DNA of 64,000 bases, taken from assembly GCA_027924585.1 (NCBI GenBank), contig BSBM01000307.1:10500001-10564000 (forward strand), written 5' to 3'. Source of the stretch: Larix kaempferi. Lineage: Eukaryota > Streptophyta > Pinopsida > Pinales > Pinaceae. The translations under genes and the position numbers were made by a program. The notes under the pieces were generated by a model. The model was given only the letters and a program-made list of their open reading frames with translations. It was not told the origin of the DNA and did not search any database. Shown piece after piece: positions 46,741 through 58,334 of the stretch (position 1 is the first letter of the stretch; the number at the start of each line of letters is the position of its first letter).

Positions 46741-49700
46741 TGTTATCACATCCATAATAGCTGGGCTACCATGGTTGCAAAGCAGTTATCTGCATATTTT
46801 TGAGCTTTGCCTTTGCACATCTTCAATGAGATCAGCTATGATGAGCAGTGTTATTTGTGATCACTCACTCATCAGGGCAGCCTTATATCAGGCATGCAGT
46901 AGACCTTATGCCAAGGCTGATCCTTAAAACCTCAGATTTGATGACCAAGATGACCTTTTATTCCATACAGATGCAGTGCAATGATTAGAGTTTCAACAGC
47001 AGTATTCTCAGTGGTTACAGTTGGTCTGGATTACATATTGCAGATACAGGTATATGACCCAGCAGGTATATGATGTGCACTGGTATTATTATCTTGTTGT
47101 TTTGGTCATTTTGATAGGCTTGACTTGGCATCTAGTGATTATGATTTGGCAGTATATTTATATAAAATGAAATTGGTTTTTATTGAATATCTAAATGATT
47201 GTATTACTTACAATTAGAAGCTCTTGTTTTATACTCATTGGTCTTACCCTCTTAGAGTGTGGACATGATCATTCCCGCCTTTATGGCTCGCTAGCTTAGG
47301 CATCACCATTCACTTTCTCCATCCATTTGTTGTCTTTCCCACCTTTTGGTTGTTACCCTAACTTACACCTCAGCCTATGATATGGAGGACTTCCCCATTC
47401 TTGCCTCTATGTTGGATAGCATCCCTGTTAGTTTGTGTCTCGGCTCTGAGTTGGCAACAAAACTTACCTTTGCTGAGTTGGATTTGATACCTTGATCACT
47501 CTAGTCGGTTGCCCTCGGATGTTTGGTCTTGATTGTGGAAAGTCCCCATAGTTGCTTGATTTGTGTTGACTAAAACCTGAAGCAAATAGTACTACCATCA
47601 TTACATATGGAAATTATTGCTATATCTATATTATGAAAGCCCATGAAAGTGCTTTGAAAATTGTGCTTCTTAGCACAATGAAAGAAGGCTTTGAAATGAA
47701 AAGAAATGAATTTAAATGAAAAGTAGCCTGGATGTGAGTTGCGATTAGTTGTGCTTATGAGCACATGCAAAATCTAAAAAGGGTCATAAAGGCCTAAATA
47801 GCAGTGGTTAAATGTATGCCAAATCCAAAGACTGTTGGCCAAGGAAATGAAATGTAATGTAATGATTAATTCCTCACGGAGCCTGCGGGTTGTGATCTGA
47901 GATGGAGCAAGGGATAGTTAATTCTAAGTGTCCCCTAGAACCTCAAGTTATGGTTAGTCGGGCACTCAGTTCACGGCGGTTCTAGAAAAGATCCTCACGG
48001 AGCTGATACAGCTTGGATGTGTGTCGTAGACATTTGCCAAGGTTGAAAAAGCACATATCTAAACAACTTACCCATTTGTGAGACACTGCCATCCCCTGTG
48101 TATGCTTTATCCAACATATGCTTGAATGTGTAATACTATTTCCCTTATCCAAAATATCACAGTGTTGAGTCAGTCAAGTCGTTCCCTTTTTGCATAGCCT
48201 TACATCCTTAGCCTTCACCCTATGCTAGCAAATTGATCATGTTTACAAATGAGTATGTCCTTGAGGATCTTTTGAAAGTAAGTTAATATTTTAAACTATT
48301 ATTATATTAACTGCCAATGAAATGATGCTTGATGTTTTAAAGTCTTGCTATGAAAATGATTAAAGGAGCATGTCTTAACCATTGGCACTTGCAGCAGTAG
48401 GCTTTGTTAGCCTGGGTCATATTTTGATTAGTTTGACCAAGGTCAACCTTGGGATCCGTGATGAGTTGGACCAGTTATGTTGTATGATGTTGATCCATGG
48501 TCCCTGATATACCTTTTGATGACTCCATATGTTGGACAAATGTTTCAGATGATTATTGATGTACTTTTTATTGATTATTATTACTTCCAGATCATCATAT
48601 TTTTATTTGTCCGAGTATGGAGGATGCTACAGATGATCTTACAGGTTACAATGAGGTGTATGAGTACTAATCTCTAGTGGATTTCGGTCTTCTAGATCCA
48701 TTGAGATACTTACTTTTCAGTTTCAGGCACTTGCAGTGATGATATGAGCAGATTTTCACCTGTTGACCACTTGGCTATGTTGACGTGGCTTGTCCAGCAA
48801 ATGTTTGATGGTGAGTCGTTGCCTAGGGCGCTACAGAGGAGAGGGGTGGTCCAGCCACTTGTCATTACCATTTTACCCCCTCTCCGGACATGATGGTACA
48901 GTCAGATTTTGTGCCCGGGCACCAGGCAGTGGGCTATGGGCAGTTTGGTGGTTTTTCAGGGGGAATAAAAATGGAATAAAAAGGTCATTAAGGAAATTGA
49001 TTTGGGCAATTGAGGGAAGGTTTTGGCATGAGGTCTGTTCAGAGGTCATCTATGGTGTATCCCACTCCTTCCAGATCAGCTTGCAGCAATCAGTGGGGTC
49101 CACACAGTCACCAGCTTGTGTTTTGATGCATTTTTCTCTCAATTGAGGGGGCCAGGATTTGATCATTTGTTCACTTGGACATGTCACTGAGTCATATGTT
49201 ATATTATTGTTCCATGGGGTGATGCTAGTGAAGGAAACTAATGCCTCCTAGCCCCACCATGTGCTTCTAGTCACTTGTCTTAGTCATTTTACGTGGCACA
49301 CTTGTGTTATAGTCACTTGTATGTGGTGCGCACCCCCTTCGAGCCCTCTTTTAGTGAGTGTGCACTCCCTTCGAGCTCTCTTTTAGTGAGTGCGCAACTC
49401 CCTTGAGTGAGTGATCCATGTTATATTGTACCAACTCATCTTAGACGTTGATTGTATTATTTTATCTTTTGATCTCCACCACTTATTTTGAAAAGTGGTT
49501 TAGGGTTTTGGTCTCTCTCCTCCTATTTAAGGAAGAGGCCCCCCCATTGTAAAGGCACCTTTGGAGCTCTGGAAAACTTGGAATAAAAATACTATTTTCC
49601 ATATCTACTTCTCTTGCTTTGATGAGATGCTCTTGTACATTATTATACATCTTTGCTTTTTCACAGGTGATTTTGACAGTTACAGGGGAGGCCGAATTGA

Positions 49701-50822
49701 CTTGTTGCAAGGGTGTGAATTGCTTGGAGGGAAGATTGTAGGGGTTTCTAACATCCCCCTCGGGCAAAACGTTTTCATCTTGAAGGGAAATTTTCAATTG
49801 TGCATTGTCCATTGATTTGCTTTCTTTGATATGCCATGCTTAGATCTTGCTTATCTGTATACCAAATCTCACATATCCTAGTTTGTTTTGCAAGTGAAGT
49901 AGGACGTTTTCCTCCTTGGGCTTTGACGTTTTAGCTTGAAATCACTTGGATCTAGCTTGGAATTGTAACTAAATGCAAGGATCATCTATGTGCAAGGTAG
50001 CCGCAAGCATTTGAGGTAAGATCTACAAGGTATGTATCTTGTTTCATGCATTTTCATCCATTGGTCACTCAAACCCTAAAAGTTAAAACCCTCATTTTTT
50101 ATTTTTCAAATCTATGGAGATCTAGCAATCAAATAATTAAAACCCACCTCTATATTAATCATAACATTCCTGATCTAAAGTTTGGTGGACATCTAACTCC
50201 ATTTACCCCCCGATCTAAGGAACAGGGCTTCTCTAAGGGAGGTCGCACTTTTTGGGTAGGTGGTCATTTGCTAGATCCCAATTTGGGTTTTGCTTGTTTC
50301 TCATTATTTCATTAGATCCATTCACTTGCAAACCCCCTAGTGCCATTGTACTTTGATTTTCACCTTATGGGCCCTATTTGGACCATTTTCCTTATTTTAA
50401 GGGTAGGCCCCACTTGGATCTATTATTTTGGCATTAGATCTATTGATTTAACCCCACAGGTGACCTTATCTATCATTGGTTGAATATTTGTCCTTCCATG
50501 AGCCTCTTCAACCAAGCCCTAACTCTTTGGGTCCATTTATCTATCCTAGATATAGATCTAATCTTCTCTTGATCTTCTCCTTTATCATCATCACATTTCC
50601 CTAGGAGGTCTTGAGTAGGTTCACTAGCCTTCATTGGCTAAGCTAGGGTCTCCCCCTTGGTCTTGCTTAGGCTTGATCTAAAGTGAAGAGTGCCTCAGTT
50701 AGCGTGACACACAATTGCATTGGGAACCGTGGCATCTCTTGGGTCACCTCTTTAGTTGTCCAACACCTCTACCGTCCTGGATAGGATAACCTTTTGGGAC
50801 AACTACAAGTTGTGTGATAACA
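46741..50822. mobile_element. 4.08-kb insertion bounded by TGTTATCACA inverted ends
   Basis: Its ends are TGTTATCACA (46741) and TGTGATAACA (50822), a perfect 10-bp inverted pair. The flanking 5-mers AGACC and AGGCC match at 4 of 5, as for an LTR element with a slightly decayed target duplication. There is no gag or pol and I see no pair of direct LTRs inside. Near 49525 a TATTTAAGG and near 49580 an AATAAAA resemble LTR promoter and poly(A) signals. It may be a long solo LTR or a large coding-less LTR derivative. GTGAGTG and CCCTTCGAGC repeats lie at 49330-49410. Confidence 0.6.
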
Positions 50823-53383
50823 AGGCCCTCCTCCTGAACCTCCTCATCTGACAACTATCTCCCTGAAGAAGTACTTGTGGCCTGAGATCCTGTACCTGGT
50901 GATCTTGAACATGTACCACCCGAATCACATGAAGGTGAAACCTGTGAACCTGTGACTCGTGAACATGTCCCTGTACCAGAAGTCCCTGTAGACTAAGTAC
51001 CTGAAACTAATGAACCTGTAACATGTGACCCAGTCACTCCAGAAACCTGTGACCCTGTACCCTGACTCGTTGAACTGTGTGAAGGTGTCACCTGTGGAGT
51101 CACAACCTGCTGCTCCACCATCTCTGAATCATAAGACTTCCTGAAGGCTTTCTCCTCCTCAAATCTCACCTCCCTTCTCACCACAACATTCCTCTGTGCA
51201 GGAAGGTATACGCGAAAAGCCTTCGAAGTCTCAGCATAACCAACAAAGATGTCTTTCTCTGTCGTGGGCTTTAACTTTGTCCTCTTCTCAGAGGGGACAT
51301 GAGAGTATGTAAGGAATCCAAATATGCGGAAGTGACCTATCTCAACTCTCTTTCCGATGAACATCTCCTCAAGAGTTTTACACCCCAATGCTCTGTGTGA
51401 GCTCCTGTTCTGCACATAAACAGCAGTACTACGGGCCTCTGCCCATAGTAAGAAAGGAAGACTCTGATCATGCAGCATGGCTCTAGCTGCTCCCACTATA
51501 GCTCCATTCTTCCTTTCGGCAACTCCATTCTGATGTGGAGTATATGGAACTGTCAACTGCCTCCCGATTCCCTCTTGTCTACAAAACTCATCAAACTCCT
51601 TGGAGGTATACTCACCCCCATTGTCTGACCTGAGTGCCCGAATCTTCCTCCCTGTTTGGTTCTCCACAAGAGCTTTGAACTCTTGGAACCTCTTCAAGAC
51701 TTCCTGATATTGTTTACTTCTCAGAAAGTAGATCCAGGTCTTCCTGGAGTGGTCATCAATGAAGCTGATATAATACTCAAATCTTGTCAACGAAGCAGAA
51801 GACATAGGTCCACATAAGTCGGAATGAATGAAATCCAGTACTCCACCTGATCTCGTGTCACTGCTAAGAAAAGAAGTCTTGGTGTACTTTCCCAAAGCAC
51901 ACCCTCTGCACACACCACCCTGCTCTGTGCTGAACTGCGGTAAACCTGTAGACATCTCCCTCAGCAATCTCAAAGCTGAATGATGAAGGTGGCCCATCCT
52001 CCTGTGACACAATTCACACATCTCAGTGCTACTTCTAGTATGGGCCAATGCATGATGAGGCTGGAAGAGAAGCTTGTACAATTTCCCGCATCTAACTCCA
52101 ATGGCACATGAAGTAGATGGTCCTGCTGCTCTGGGAAAAATATGCACTTTCCCATCTAGGACACATATTCCAAAACCCCTATCCTCAATAGTGGAAACTG
52201 AAACAAGGTTCTTCTTCAGCCCAGGGACATACAAGACATCCCTCGATGTCATGGACTGCATAGACTCCCTCTGAAAGGTAACAGTCCCTCGCCCAACTAC
52301 TCTCACAATCGTGTCGTCACCCAACACTACCCCAAGACTCATGCCTGTCTCAGTCATCTCGGTGAACACATCTCGAACAACTGTCATATGGCTCGAAGCC
52401 CCACTATCAATGTACCAATTAGAAGTAGTGGTGGAAGCACTCAAAGAATGGACAACCAATAAAGAACACTGAACCTGATCCTCCATATCACTGTTGGTGA
52501 TAGATGTCCTCTCTGTACACCCAACATAGAGAGAAAACTCTCCCTCACAACGTGAAGCAAAATCATCAACATCTGTTGCTGCTGCTGTTTGTTGTCATTT
52601 CTTCTTCTTGTCCGGACACTGTCCAGCATAATGTCCAAACTTCTGGCAAGAAAAGCATTTAACTTTGCTCAAGTCTTTCTTTTGCTCACCAGTGTGTTGT
52701 TTGGCCCCACCCTTAGGACCCTTCTTGAACTTCTTCTTTTTACCTTTAGATACCAATGCCACATGGTCCTCATCTTCCGTGTTATGTGACGAACTGCCCT
52801 GTATATATCCTCTCCGAGTCTCCTCTTGTATGAAGTCATCCCAAAGACGATCCCAAGAAGGAATGTTCTCACGAGCAACCACTATCTGCACAAACACACC
52901 CCATGATTGTGTCACACCATTTAAGGTTGTCTGCACCAACTCACTGCCCTATATAACCTCCCCAACAGCTACAAGTTCATCCCTCACCTATGTAATCCTG
53001 GTAAGGTAGGAAGCCATGCCTTCACCTTTACCCATGTGCACATCCTTCAACTTTTCCCTCAACACCATCTTCTTGTTTTCATTTGAACTTTGGTGAAGAC
53101 TAGTCAAAGTTATCTACATCTGAAAGGCATGAGCCTTTGCTGAAATGTGTGGGATCACATGATCCTTCACGGCATCAAGAATGATCCTTCTTGCCTTCAC
53201 ATCTTTCTTCATAAAGGCTGCCCTATATGTAGCATCGGTAGGAACAGTGACAGGATTTGTTGTTGTACTATTAACTATTTCCCATAGTTCATTCTCCGCA
53301 AGTACTAACATAATCCTAGCCTTCCATGGGCTAAAATTTGCAGCCCCATCAAATCTGTCCTCTACTCTAAGTGCAGTGACCAT
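50823..53383 (-). pseudogene. Copia gag, protease and integrase
   Basis: The start MVTALRVEDRFDGAANFSPW at 53383 is the usual copia gag start. Stops at 53114-53116, between 53000 and 52945, and at 52595-52597 break gag. The knuckle CFSCQKFGHYAGQC is canonical C-x2-C-x4-H-x4-C. The protease reads WYIDSGASSHMT. Integrase has the H-H-C-C site (CHRRMGHLHHSAL, then GVCRGCALG) and the D-D-E residues ([31 protein letters not shown]). The frame 52486-50993 is open for 497 residues. A Thr/Ser/Gly-rich linker (TGSQVSGVTGSHVTG) precedes a stop at 50993-50995. Confidence 0.92.
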
Positions 53384-53500
53384 GACTACAACTTGTACCT
53401 GTTCTTCTCAAAGAAACTGTTCAAGAACCTGTTTTTCATAAACCCTCTTTTTTCTCAAATCTAACATATTTCTGAGTGTTTAAATTTCTGATCTTAACCA

Positions 53501-53514
53501 CCGCTCTAATACCA
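53501..53514 (-). promoter_or_regulatory. Copia primer binding site (initiator tRNA-Met type)
   Basis: On the minus strand TGGTATTAGAGCGG follows directly after the LTR end CTTTCA. The plant initiator-Met complement is TGGTATCAGAGC, so one core base differs. Confidence 0.85.
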
Positions 53515-53690
53515 TGAAAGTTTTAGAACCCCAACCCGGTTTCAAGCTTTCAAGCTTCTCTGCATGTAGTTTAATGCCCAATCCCCAACATGCATATTTC
53601 TCTCACAAAAAAGATTTGACTTGAAACACATGAAATTTTTTTTCAAAATTAATAACTCAAAAATTTTAATTTTAATTTTCAGCCTAATTT
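53515..53690 (-). repeat. Truncated 5' LTR of the minus-strand copia element
   Basis: Nearly identical to 43888-44060 and then diverging abruptly near 53690. Confidence 0.85.
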
Positions 53691-53699
53691 TAATATTGC

Positions 53700-53870
53700 T
53701 ATATAGGAAATATAATATTTTGCCCAAGTGTCTTGCAGAAGGGCTCTCCCCTTGGAGGTTACGACACTCCTAAGAAGTTGGAGGTGTGGCTGAGGTGACA
53801 GTGGGCACACTCTCCCTACATTTGTCTATTGGACACTAGCCCTGCTAGTTTGTCTGGTAACACTGGACAC
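53700..53870 (+). repeat. LTR end fragment of the 39571-type family
   Basis: AAGGGCTCTCCCCTTGG, GAAGTTGGAGG, GTGACAGTGGG and CTGCTAGTTTG match the last 140 bp of the LTR at 39571-41588. It lies on the far side of the copia element, which may have inserted into such an element. No primer site follows. Confidence 0.5.
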
Positions 53871-53879
53871 TGCCAATTT

Positions 53880-54918
53880 TTTCACCGAGACGATGTTTGC
53901 AACATTGGTGAATTCTATGTAAAATAAAGTGATGAATCTACTGAGGTCTATCAGTGCACTGTACTTATACAAAAGAAGTCTAGTATGATACTCGGAAATT
54001 GACAGATGGAAAAAGAAAATGAGAAAGGGAGACTCTTTGCGATTGTTTTGAAGGATTGCATTAGGATAGATCAGTGTCAGAGCATAAGGCCTTGCCTTGC
54101 ACTGTTACATGGGCCCTGTGCAAGAAATGAAATGATCTTCCAAAGTAGGGAGATCACCCCTATATGTGTTAGTCATCAAATTAGTTATGCTTATGGAGCG
54201 AGGAATATGGAACCTAAAAAGGTAAAAGGTCCTTGAATTCTGAAATTGCCAAGGGACTCCTGTTTTCCATGGAGTGGGAGGTATTTTATACTCGAAAGAA
54301 AATAAGTCTAACTTTAAATCAGCTGTTGGAGAAGGAACAAATAAATTAATAATAGGGTTGAACTGTATGTTCTATGCTTGCTGTTGAAAATTGCTTCAGA
54401 AAGAGGTATTACCAGCCTTCAGATAATGGGGATCTTCAAGCTTATTATAGATTGTGCAGATGGGAAAATAAACTGAAAAGTTACTACTGCTCCCAATCAT
54501 GGACTGAATTAGAGAGGTGGGTTTGTTGAGCTGAAGCTGGTGAGGGAGGCTCACTACCAGTCAAGTTTCTTTCTCTTTTTGATTAAATGCAGAAATGTGG
54601 AAGAAAACTTTGATGGACGAAGAAGTTATGATCTATTTTTGTAGCTGGTAATTATCTGATAGAAAGCTTCAAAGCTCTGTTTATAGGCTTGGCACTTGAG
54701 CCATGAGTCAATGGAAGACTCCTTTAATAGGACATTTATAGATTGGCTTTATGGTCAATGCTGATGGAGCAGCACAGAGAGACCTAATCCCCTGACAGTG
54801 CTGGATAGGCACCTTTCTGTGTATATATGATTTCATCTAAAAATATCAAATATACGCTTCTTTTCTTGTAAAGAAAAACCATGGGCTGAACATTATGGGT
54901 GGCACATGAAACTCAAAC
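53880..54918. other. Intron sequence, nothing recognised
   Basis: No coding signal on either strand. The copy of GATGTTTGCAACATTG near 53896 resembles hAT ends but has no partner. Confidence 0.45.
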
Positions 54919-55277
54919 CTGATAATATAAATTGGCACCAGTAGCTGCAGATTTGTCACCAACGATCTCAATTCCATAAATCTTTCCACTATTTCGAGAT
55001 AGTGCTGCACTTGGTAATGGAGGAGGTTGAGCAAGAAGACGGTCTATCTGAGGAGCCCGGGATAACTTCATTTCCTCAATGGCAGAACTACAGACAACTG
55101 GGAGAGCTGGAAGCTGGAGGAGTGCATCACAACGATCCCTGTAACTTTCAACAAGAGCAGGGGCAGGCGTTGGTGGAAAATGTGCTAAATCTTCCTTACA
55201 TTCATTACCCTTCCATGGACAAAGAGACTTGTGCCCATCATCAAGATTTGTGCTAAATATATCAGCTGCACTCTCAA
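54919..55277 (-). CDS. ILP1: C3HC protein gene, exon completing the first zinc domain
   Basis: The acceptor TATCAG precedes TTGAGAGTG; the donor TATCAG|GTTTGA ends the exon. It encodes residues 42-161, with V42 split over the upstream junction. LDDGHKSLCPWKGNEC supplies H57 and C61 of the C3HC site. FPPTPAPALVESYRDRCDAL and AIEEMKLSRAPQIDRLL are strongly typical of the plant ILP1 group. It ends GANLYYQ, joined in phase 0 to DQRLISLCGW some 29.6 kb away. Confidence 0.9.
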
Positions 55278-55402
55278 CTGATACAAACACGCAACCACTC
55301 AGTAACTATATTAAAAAAAAGAATGGAATTCATGATATGATACTAATAAAGTGCAGTTAATCTTGCAATATATCTGGAAAAATAACCAGCTTTGTCAAGT
55401 AC

Positions 55403-55526
55403 CTTGTCGTTGTGTCCATGTAGGAGGAGTGGAAAAGCTGAGGCGACTGCCACATGCTTCACAAGCTATCAAATCCACATCAACATTCACCCAACCTCTC
55501 CTTGCACAATTCACTGGACCAACGAC
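55403..55526 (-). CDS. ILP1: C3HC protein gene, first visible exon (partial gene start)
   Basis: The acceptor TCCTCAG precedes GTCGTTGGTCC; the donor CAAG|GTACTT ends the exon. It encodes residues 1-41: VVGPVNCARRGWVNVDVD, then LIACEACGSRL and STPPTWTQRQ. C22 and C25 are the first two ligands of the C3HC zinc site. The next family segment upstream (a conserved tryptophan- and arginine-rich stretch) is not found in the window, so the gene start is outside. Confidence 0.9.
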
Positions 55527-56585
55527 CTGAGGAAAAGAATAAAAGTGAAAATAGATGTAAGGTACAACCATCCATTTTAAGTGCATAAAACAATGCTTTC
55601 ATGTGTTTCTAAAAGTAAATCTGGAGCTTGCAGCCATCAAGATTTCCCTGCATTCAAGATAAAAGTCCAACATCCCCTCCATAATATGCAAGAAAGCATA
55701 AATGCTATCACTGACTAGAAGAGCATAAAAAATTTACAGAAAAGCTAGGGCAATGCCATCAATATCCAGGATTCCAGACACTACCAATATTGCTCATTCA
55801 AATTACTTTCCTGGACCTCATTAGAAGTTATTGTTAATCAACACTATGACAATTTGAAAACATCAGAGTCTTCAACCATAATATGACTATGCATTCCAGA
55901 GTCCAGATGATAAAACACAATGACTTTTGATGATGAGCCTCTTGAGGGTTCATCCTCCACACCAGTAGATGCAACAGCAGATCTTGGATTGGGTACAGAG
56001 GAGGAGGACGATGGAGGAGGACGATGGAGGAGAGAGCAATGGCAGTGATGGTGATTTTGACATCAAGGACTTTTGACAGTGGCTAGTACCACTGACCAGC
56101 TATGAGATTCTTCCCTGTTTTGTATCTACTCTATTTTGTATTTGCTAGTGGCATTCTCTAGAATATCTAAGTAATACATTTCGATTTTGACCTTAATGAG
56201 AAATCTGCAATTTATGGTTCTAAACTTCTATTATTCTTGTGTGCTTGATCATGATTCATCATTGAATGATTGATGTAGAAATTATTTATAACTTGTATCA
56301 TTGTATGATGTATCAATATTCTGTAAATGTTCTAGTTTTAAAAAATTTGGATCTATATGTTAATTTTTTAATATATATATATATATATATAAAGTTTTTA
56401 ATATATCTATAAAAAATTTAATATATATCATTTTTAAATATCTATCAAAAAATTATATCTCATTTCCAGGGTCATCATGTCCCATGTCAGATACGCGTAT
56501 CACGTGTCCCATGTCATCATATGTCATGTGACTTAGATGTGAGGCTATCCTAATGAGGAATAATGGCAACTAAGGCTGAAACATA
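55527..56585. other. Upstream intron, nothing firm
   Basis: Follows the acceptor of the first visible exon. A GAGGAGGACGATGGAGGAGGACG stretch (in pieces) at 56000-56030 is low complexity and might be a transposase tail. An AT run is at 56370-56391. Confidence 0.45.
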
Positions 56586-56589
56586 CAAG

Positions 56590-57272
56590 CTACAACAAGT
56601 TTCCAAATGCTCAAGATGCTCAAAAAACAAATGCAGCCAAAGGACCTAGATCCAATTGTATTTAATGATATTGATTTAGAGTCCGAGTGGGTTGTGGAGG
56701 AGTTCCCTGATGATTTGAGTTGGCTTGATGAAGAGACTCAGGATCTCTCTAGTCTGCCATCTCAAATGGAAGCTCAAATACACCTGCATCACAGTTGATT
56801 CAGTCTGCCGATGTTGGCACTAGCTCCTCGAGAGCTTATTGTAGGCATAATCTTGGTCAGGCATGAGACTCAAGTACATGGAGACATTGTCTATTTTGGT
56901 TTTCTAATCATGTTATGAGATTGAGTTATAGTTTATATATTTGAATTTTGAACTTGCTGCCATTTCTAACTTTGATCATGGAATCATTTTCCTGTTCACT
57001 AATTAAAAATTTAAATCTTTGCATACAAAAATTGATTGTGTTATGTTGTATTATCATAGTTTATGCGATGATGTTATGAATTACTACAAAGATTGTGGTT
57101 TTACAACTTCTTGGATTCGAAATGCCAATAACCTCTTTTTGTACCCATTATTTACCATATTTTAAGTTTTTTTCCTATTTGCCAAGTCTTGCCGAGTCTG
57201 CCGTGAGTCTTTCCCGAATCGACGAGTCACTTGCCAACCAAGTCTTTGCCGAGTCCAAGTCATGCAACATTG
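56590..57272 (+). pseudogene. hAT transposase tail and right end
   Basis: The frame KDLDPIVFNDIDLESEWVVE fits the acidic C-terminal tail of plant hAT transposases, in which a D-E-x-WV motif is common. About 390 bp later, GCCGAGTC/GCCAAGTC repeats (57180-57256) precede an end reading GCAACATTG (57264-57272); its complement CAATGTTGC resembles hAT ends and the left end of the element at 62379. The 5' part and the left end are not found. Copia integrase resumes about 11 bp after the end. Confidence 0.5.
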
Positions 57273-57282
57273 GTATTAAGGT

Positions 57283-58334
57283 TTTATTATGGTGGGCACT
57301 ATACCTCCAAGGAGTTTTCTTTCTGCAAACAAGCAGGGATCAAGGAAGACCTTGCTTTGCATTTTGGCATTGCTTTACAACCTCAACATAATGGGGTTGC
57401 AAACAGGACAAACAAATCCATCATAGACAACCAACTCTATGATCCACGATCTAAATCTACCGATGTGTCCATGGGCAGAATCATGTTTCACGGTTGTTTA
57501 TATTCTGAACAGGCGTCCTCATTGAATTTTGAAGGACAAAACACCAGAAGAGGCATTCATAAGTGAGAAGACTTAGAGAGCACATCTTAATGTTTTTCAT
57601 TGTCCTGTTTACATTCATATCCATGATGATAAAAGGACCAAGCTGGAATCTTTTAGCTCGAAGGGTATCTCTGTGGGTTAGAGTGAGACCTCAATAGTTT
57701 AGAGAGTCTAGATTACATCTTATCAAAAGGTAATTGTGAGCAGAAATGTCAAGTATGACAGGGTTGCATGGTTCTCCAAGTCTCAAGAACCTCTAGTAGT
57801 AACTAAGGAGGTAGTGGAGGTTCCTGCGGCCTGCCCCAAAGGCTGATCTGCAAATTTCAGCAAAATAAGATTCAGACCAGCAAGCTTCTGGAGTGCAAGG
57901 GATGCCTCTTTATTTTCCAATTCAATCAAAAATCCTAGTTGGCTCACCCAAACTTCATTTCGGGTAATTCATCCTCCCGGGAAATTTCCAAAATATGTAG
58001 CACCAATGTCATCCATCACTCTGATGCAAAGCCTTTAGTTTTGAGGCAACAAATCAACAAGTTTGGTAGGATGCCATGGTGGAGGAATACAACTCCATCA
58101 TCAATAATGATGTGTGGGAGATTGTGCCTAGACTAGAGGGGAAGTCAATGATTGACTCTAGGTGGTTGTACAAGGTTAAGCATGCCATAGATGGCAGCAT
58201 AGAGAAATTCAAGGCTAGATCTGTGGCTAGAGGGTTCTCCCAAAAAGAGGGAGTTGACTATGAGGAGACTATTCCTCTGCTAGGTATACCTCCATCAAAT
58301 TCATTTTGTCTTTAGCATCTATTACTCCCCAAAT
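57283..58334 (+). pseudogene. Ty1/copia integrase and RT-start remnant
   Basis: HYTSKEFSFCKQAGIKEDL and PQHNGVANRTNKS come from the integrase core. KRTKLESFSSKGISVG and REVRF-like pieces follow to about 57760. Then MVEEYNSIINNDVWEIVPRL, SRWLYKVKHAIDGSIEKFKA and SQKEGVDYEET give the RT start, with YTSIKFILSLASI as the last copia codons. It is heavily frameshifted and has stops. It ends where the LTR at 58335 begins, so that element inserted here. Confidence 0.8.

Larger units (their letters stand above)
43888..53690 (-). mobile_element. Ty1/copia element, minus strand, 5' LTR truncated, split by a 4.08-kb insertion
   Basis: Reading on the minus strand: 5' LTR fragment (53690-53515), initiator-tRNA-Met primer site, gag, protease, integrase (to 50823), insertion (50822-46741), reverse transcriptase and RNase H (46740-45040), and full 3' LTR (45030-43888). 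It is the same family as the plus-strand copia at 3516-14223. Only 176 bp of 5' LTR remain; the match to the 3' LTR ends near 53690. Gag-pol stays in one frame on each side of the insertion but has several stops. Confidence 0.9.
25281..54918 (-). other. Giant intron of the C3HC gene (29.6 kb)
   Basis: Donor CAG|GTTTGA at 54918 and acceptor GGGCAG at 25281, phase 0 on both sides. Protein continuity across it is as expected for the family (LYYQ to DQRLISLCGW). It contains the hAT element, gypsy remnants, non-autonomous hAT-like and LTR elements, and a copia element annotated separately. A small unseen exon cannot be excluded without transcript data, but none is needed for frame or homology. Confidence 0.82.
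20231..55526 (-). other. ILP1: C3HC zinc-finger (ILP1/ZC3HC1-like) gene, 5' end outside window
   Basis: Five exons and four introns are visible. Exon ends show GT donors and AG acceptors, with phases 1, 0, 1 and 0, giving one uninterrupted 793-residue partial protein. Introns are 55278-55402 (125 bp), 25281-54918 (29638 bp), 20806-23710 (2905 bp) and 20324-20569 (246 bp). The family includes Arabidopsis IAP-like protein 1 and animal ZC3HC1/NIPA, a protein of the nuclear envelope basket with two zinc-binding BIR-like domains. Both zinc sites are present: C22-C25-H57-C61 and C245-C248-H705-C709 in visible-residue numbering. The N-terminal region (roughly 100 residues by comparison with the family) must lie past base 64000, as no matching exon occurs between 55527 and 64000. 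That makes the next upstream intron at least 8.4 kb. Confidence 0.88.

Noticed and set aside
53896-53912. A hAT end reading GCAACATTG
   Set aside because: No matching partner end, subterminal repeats or 8-bp duplication found nearby.
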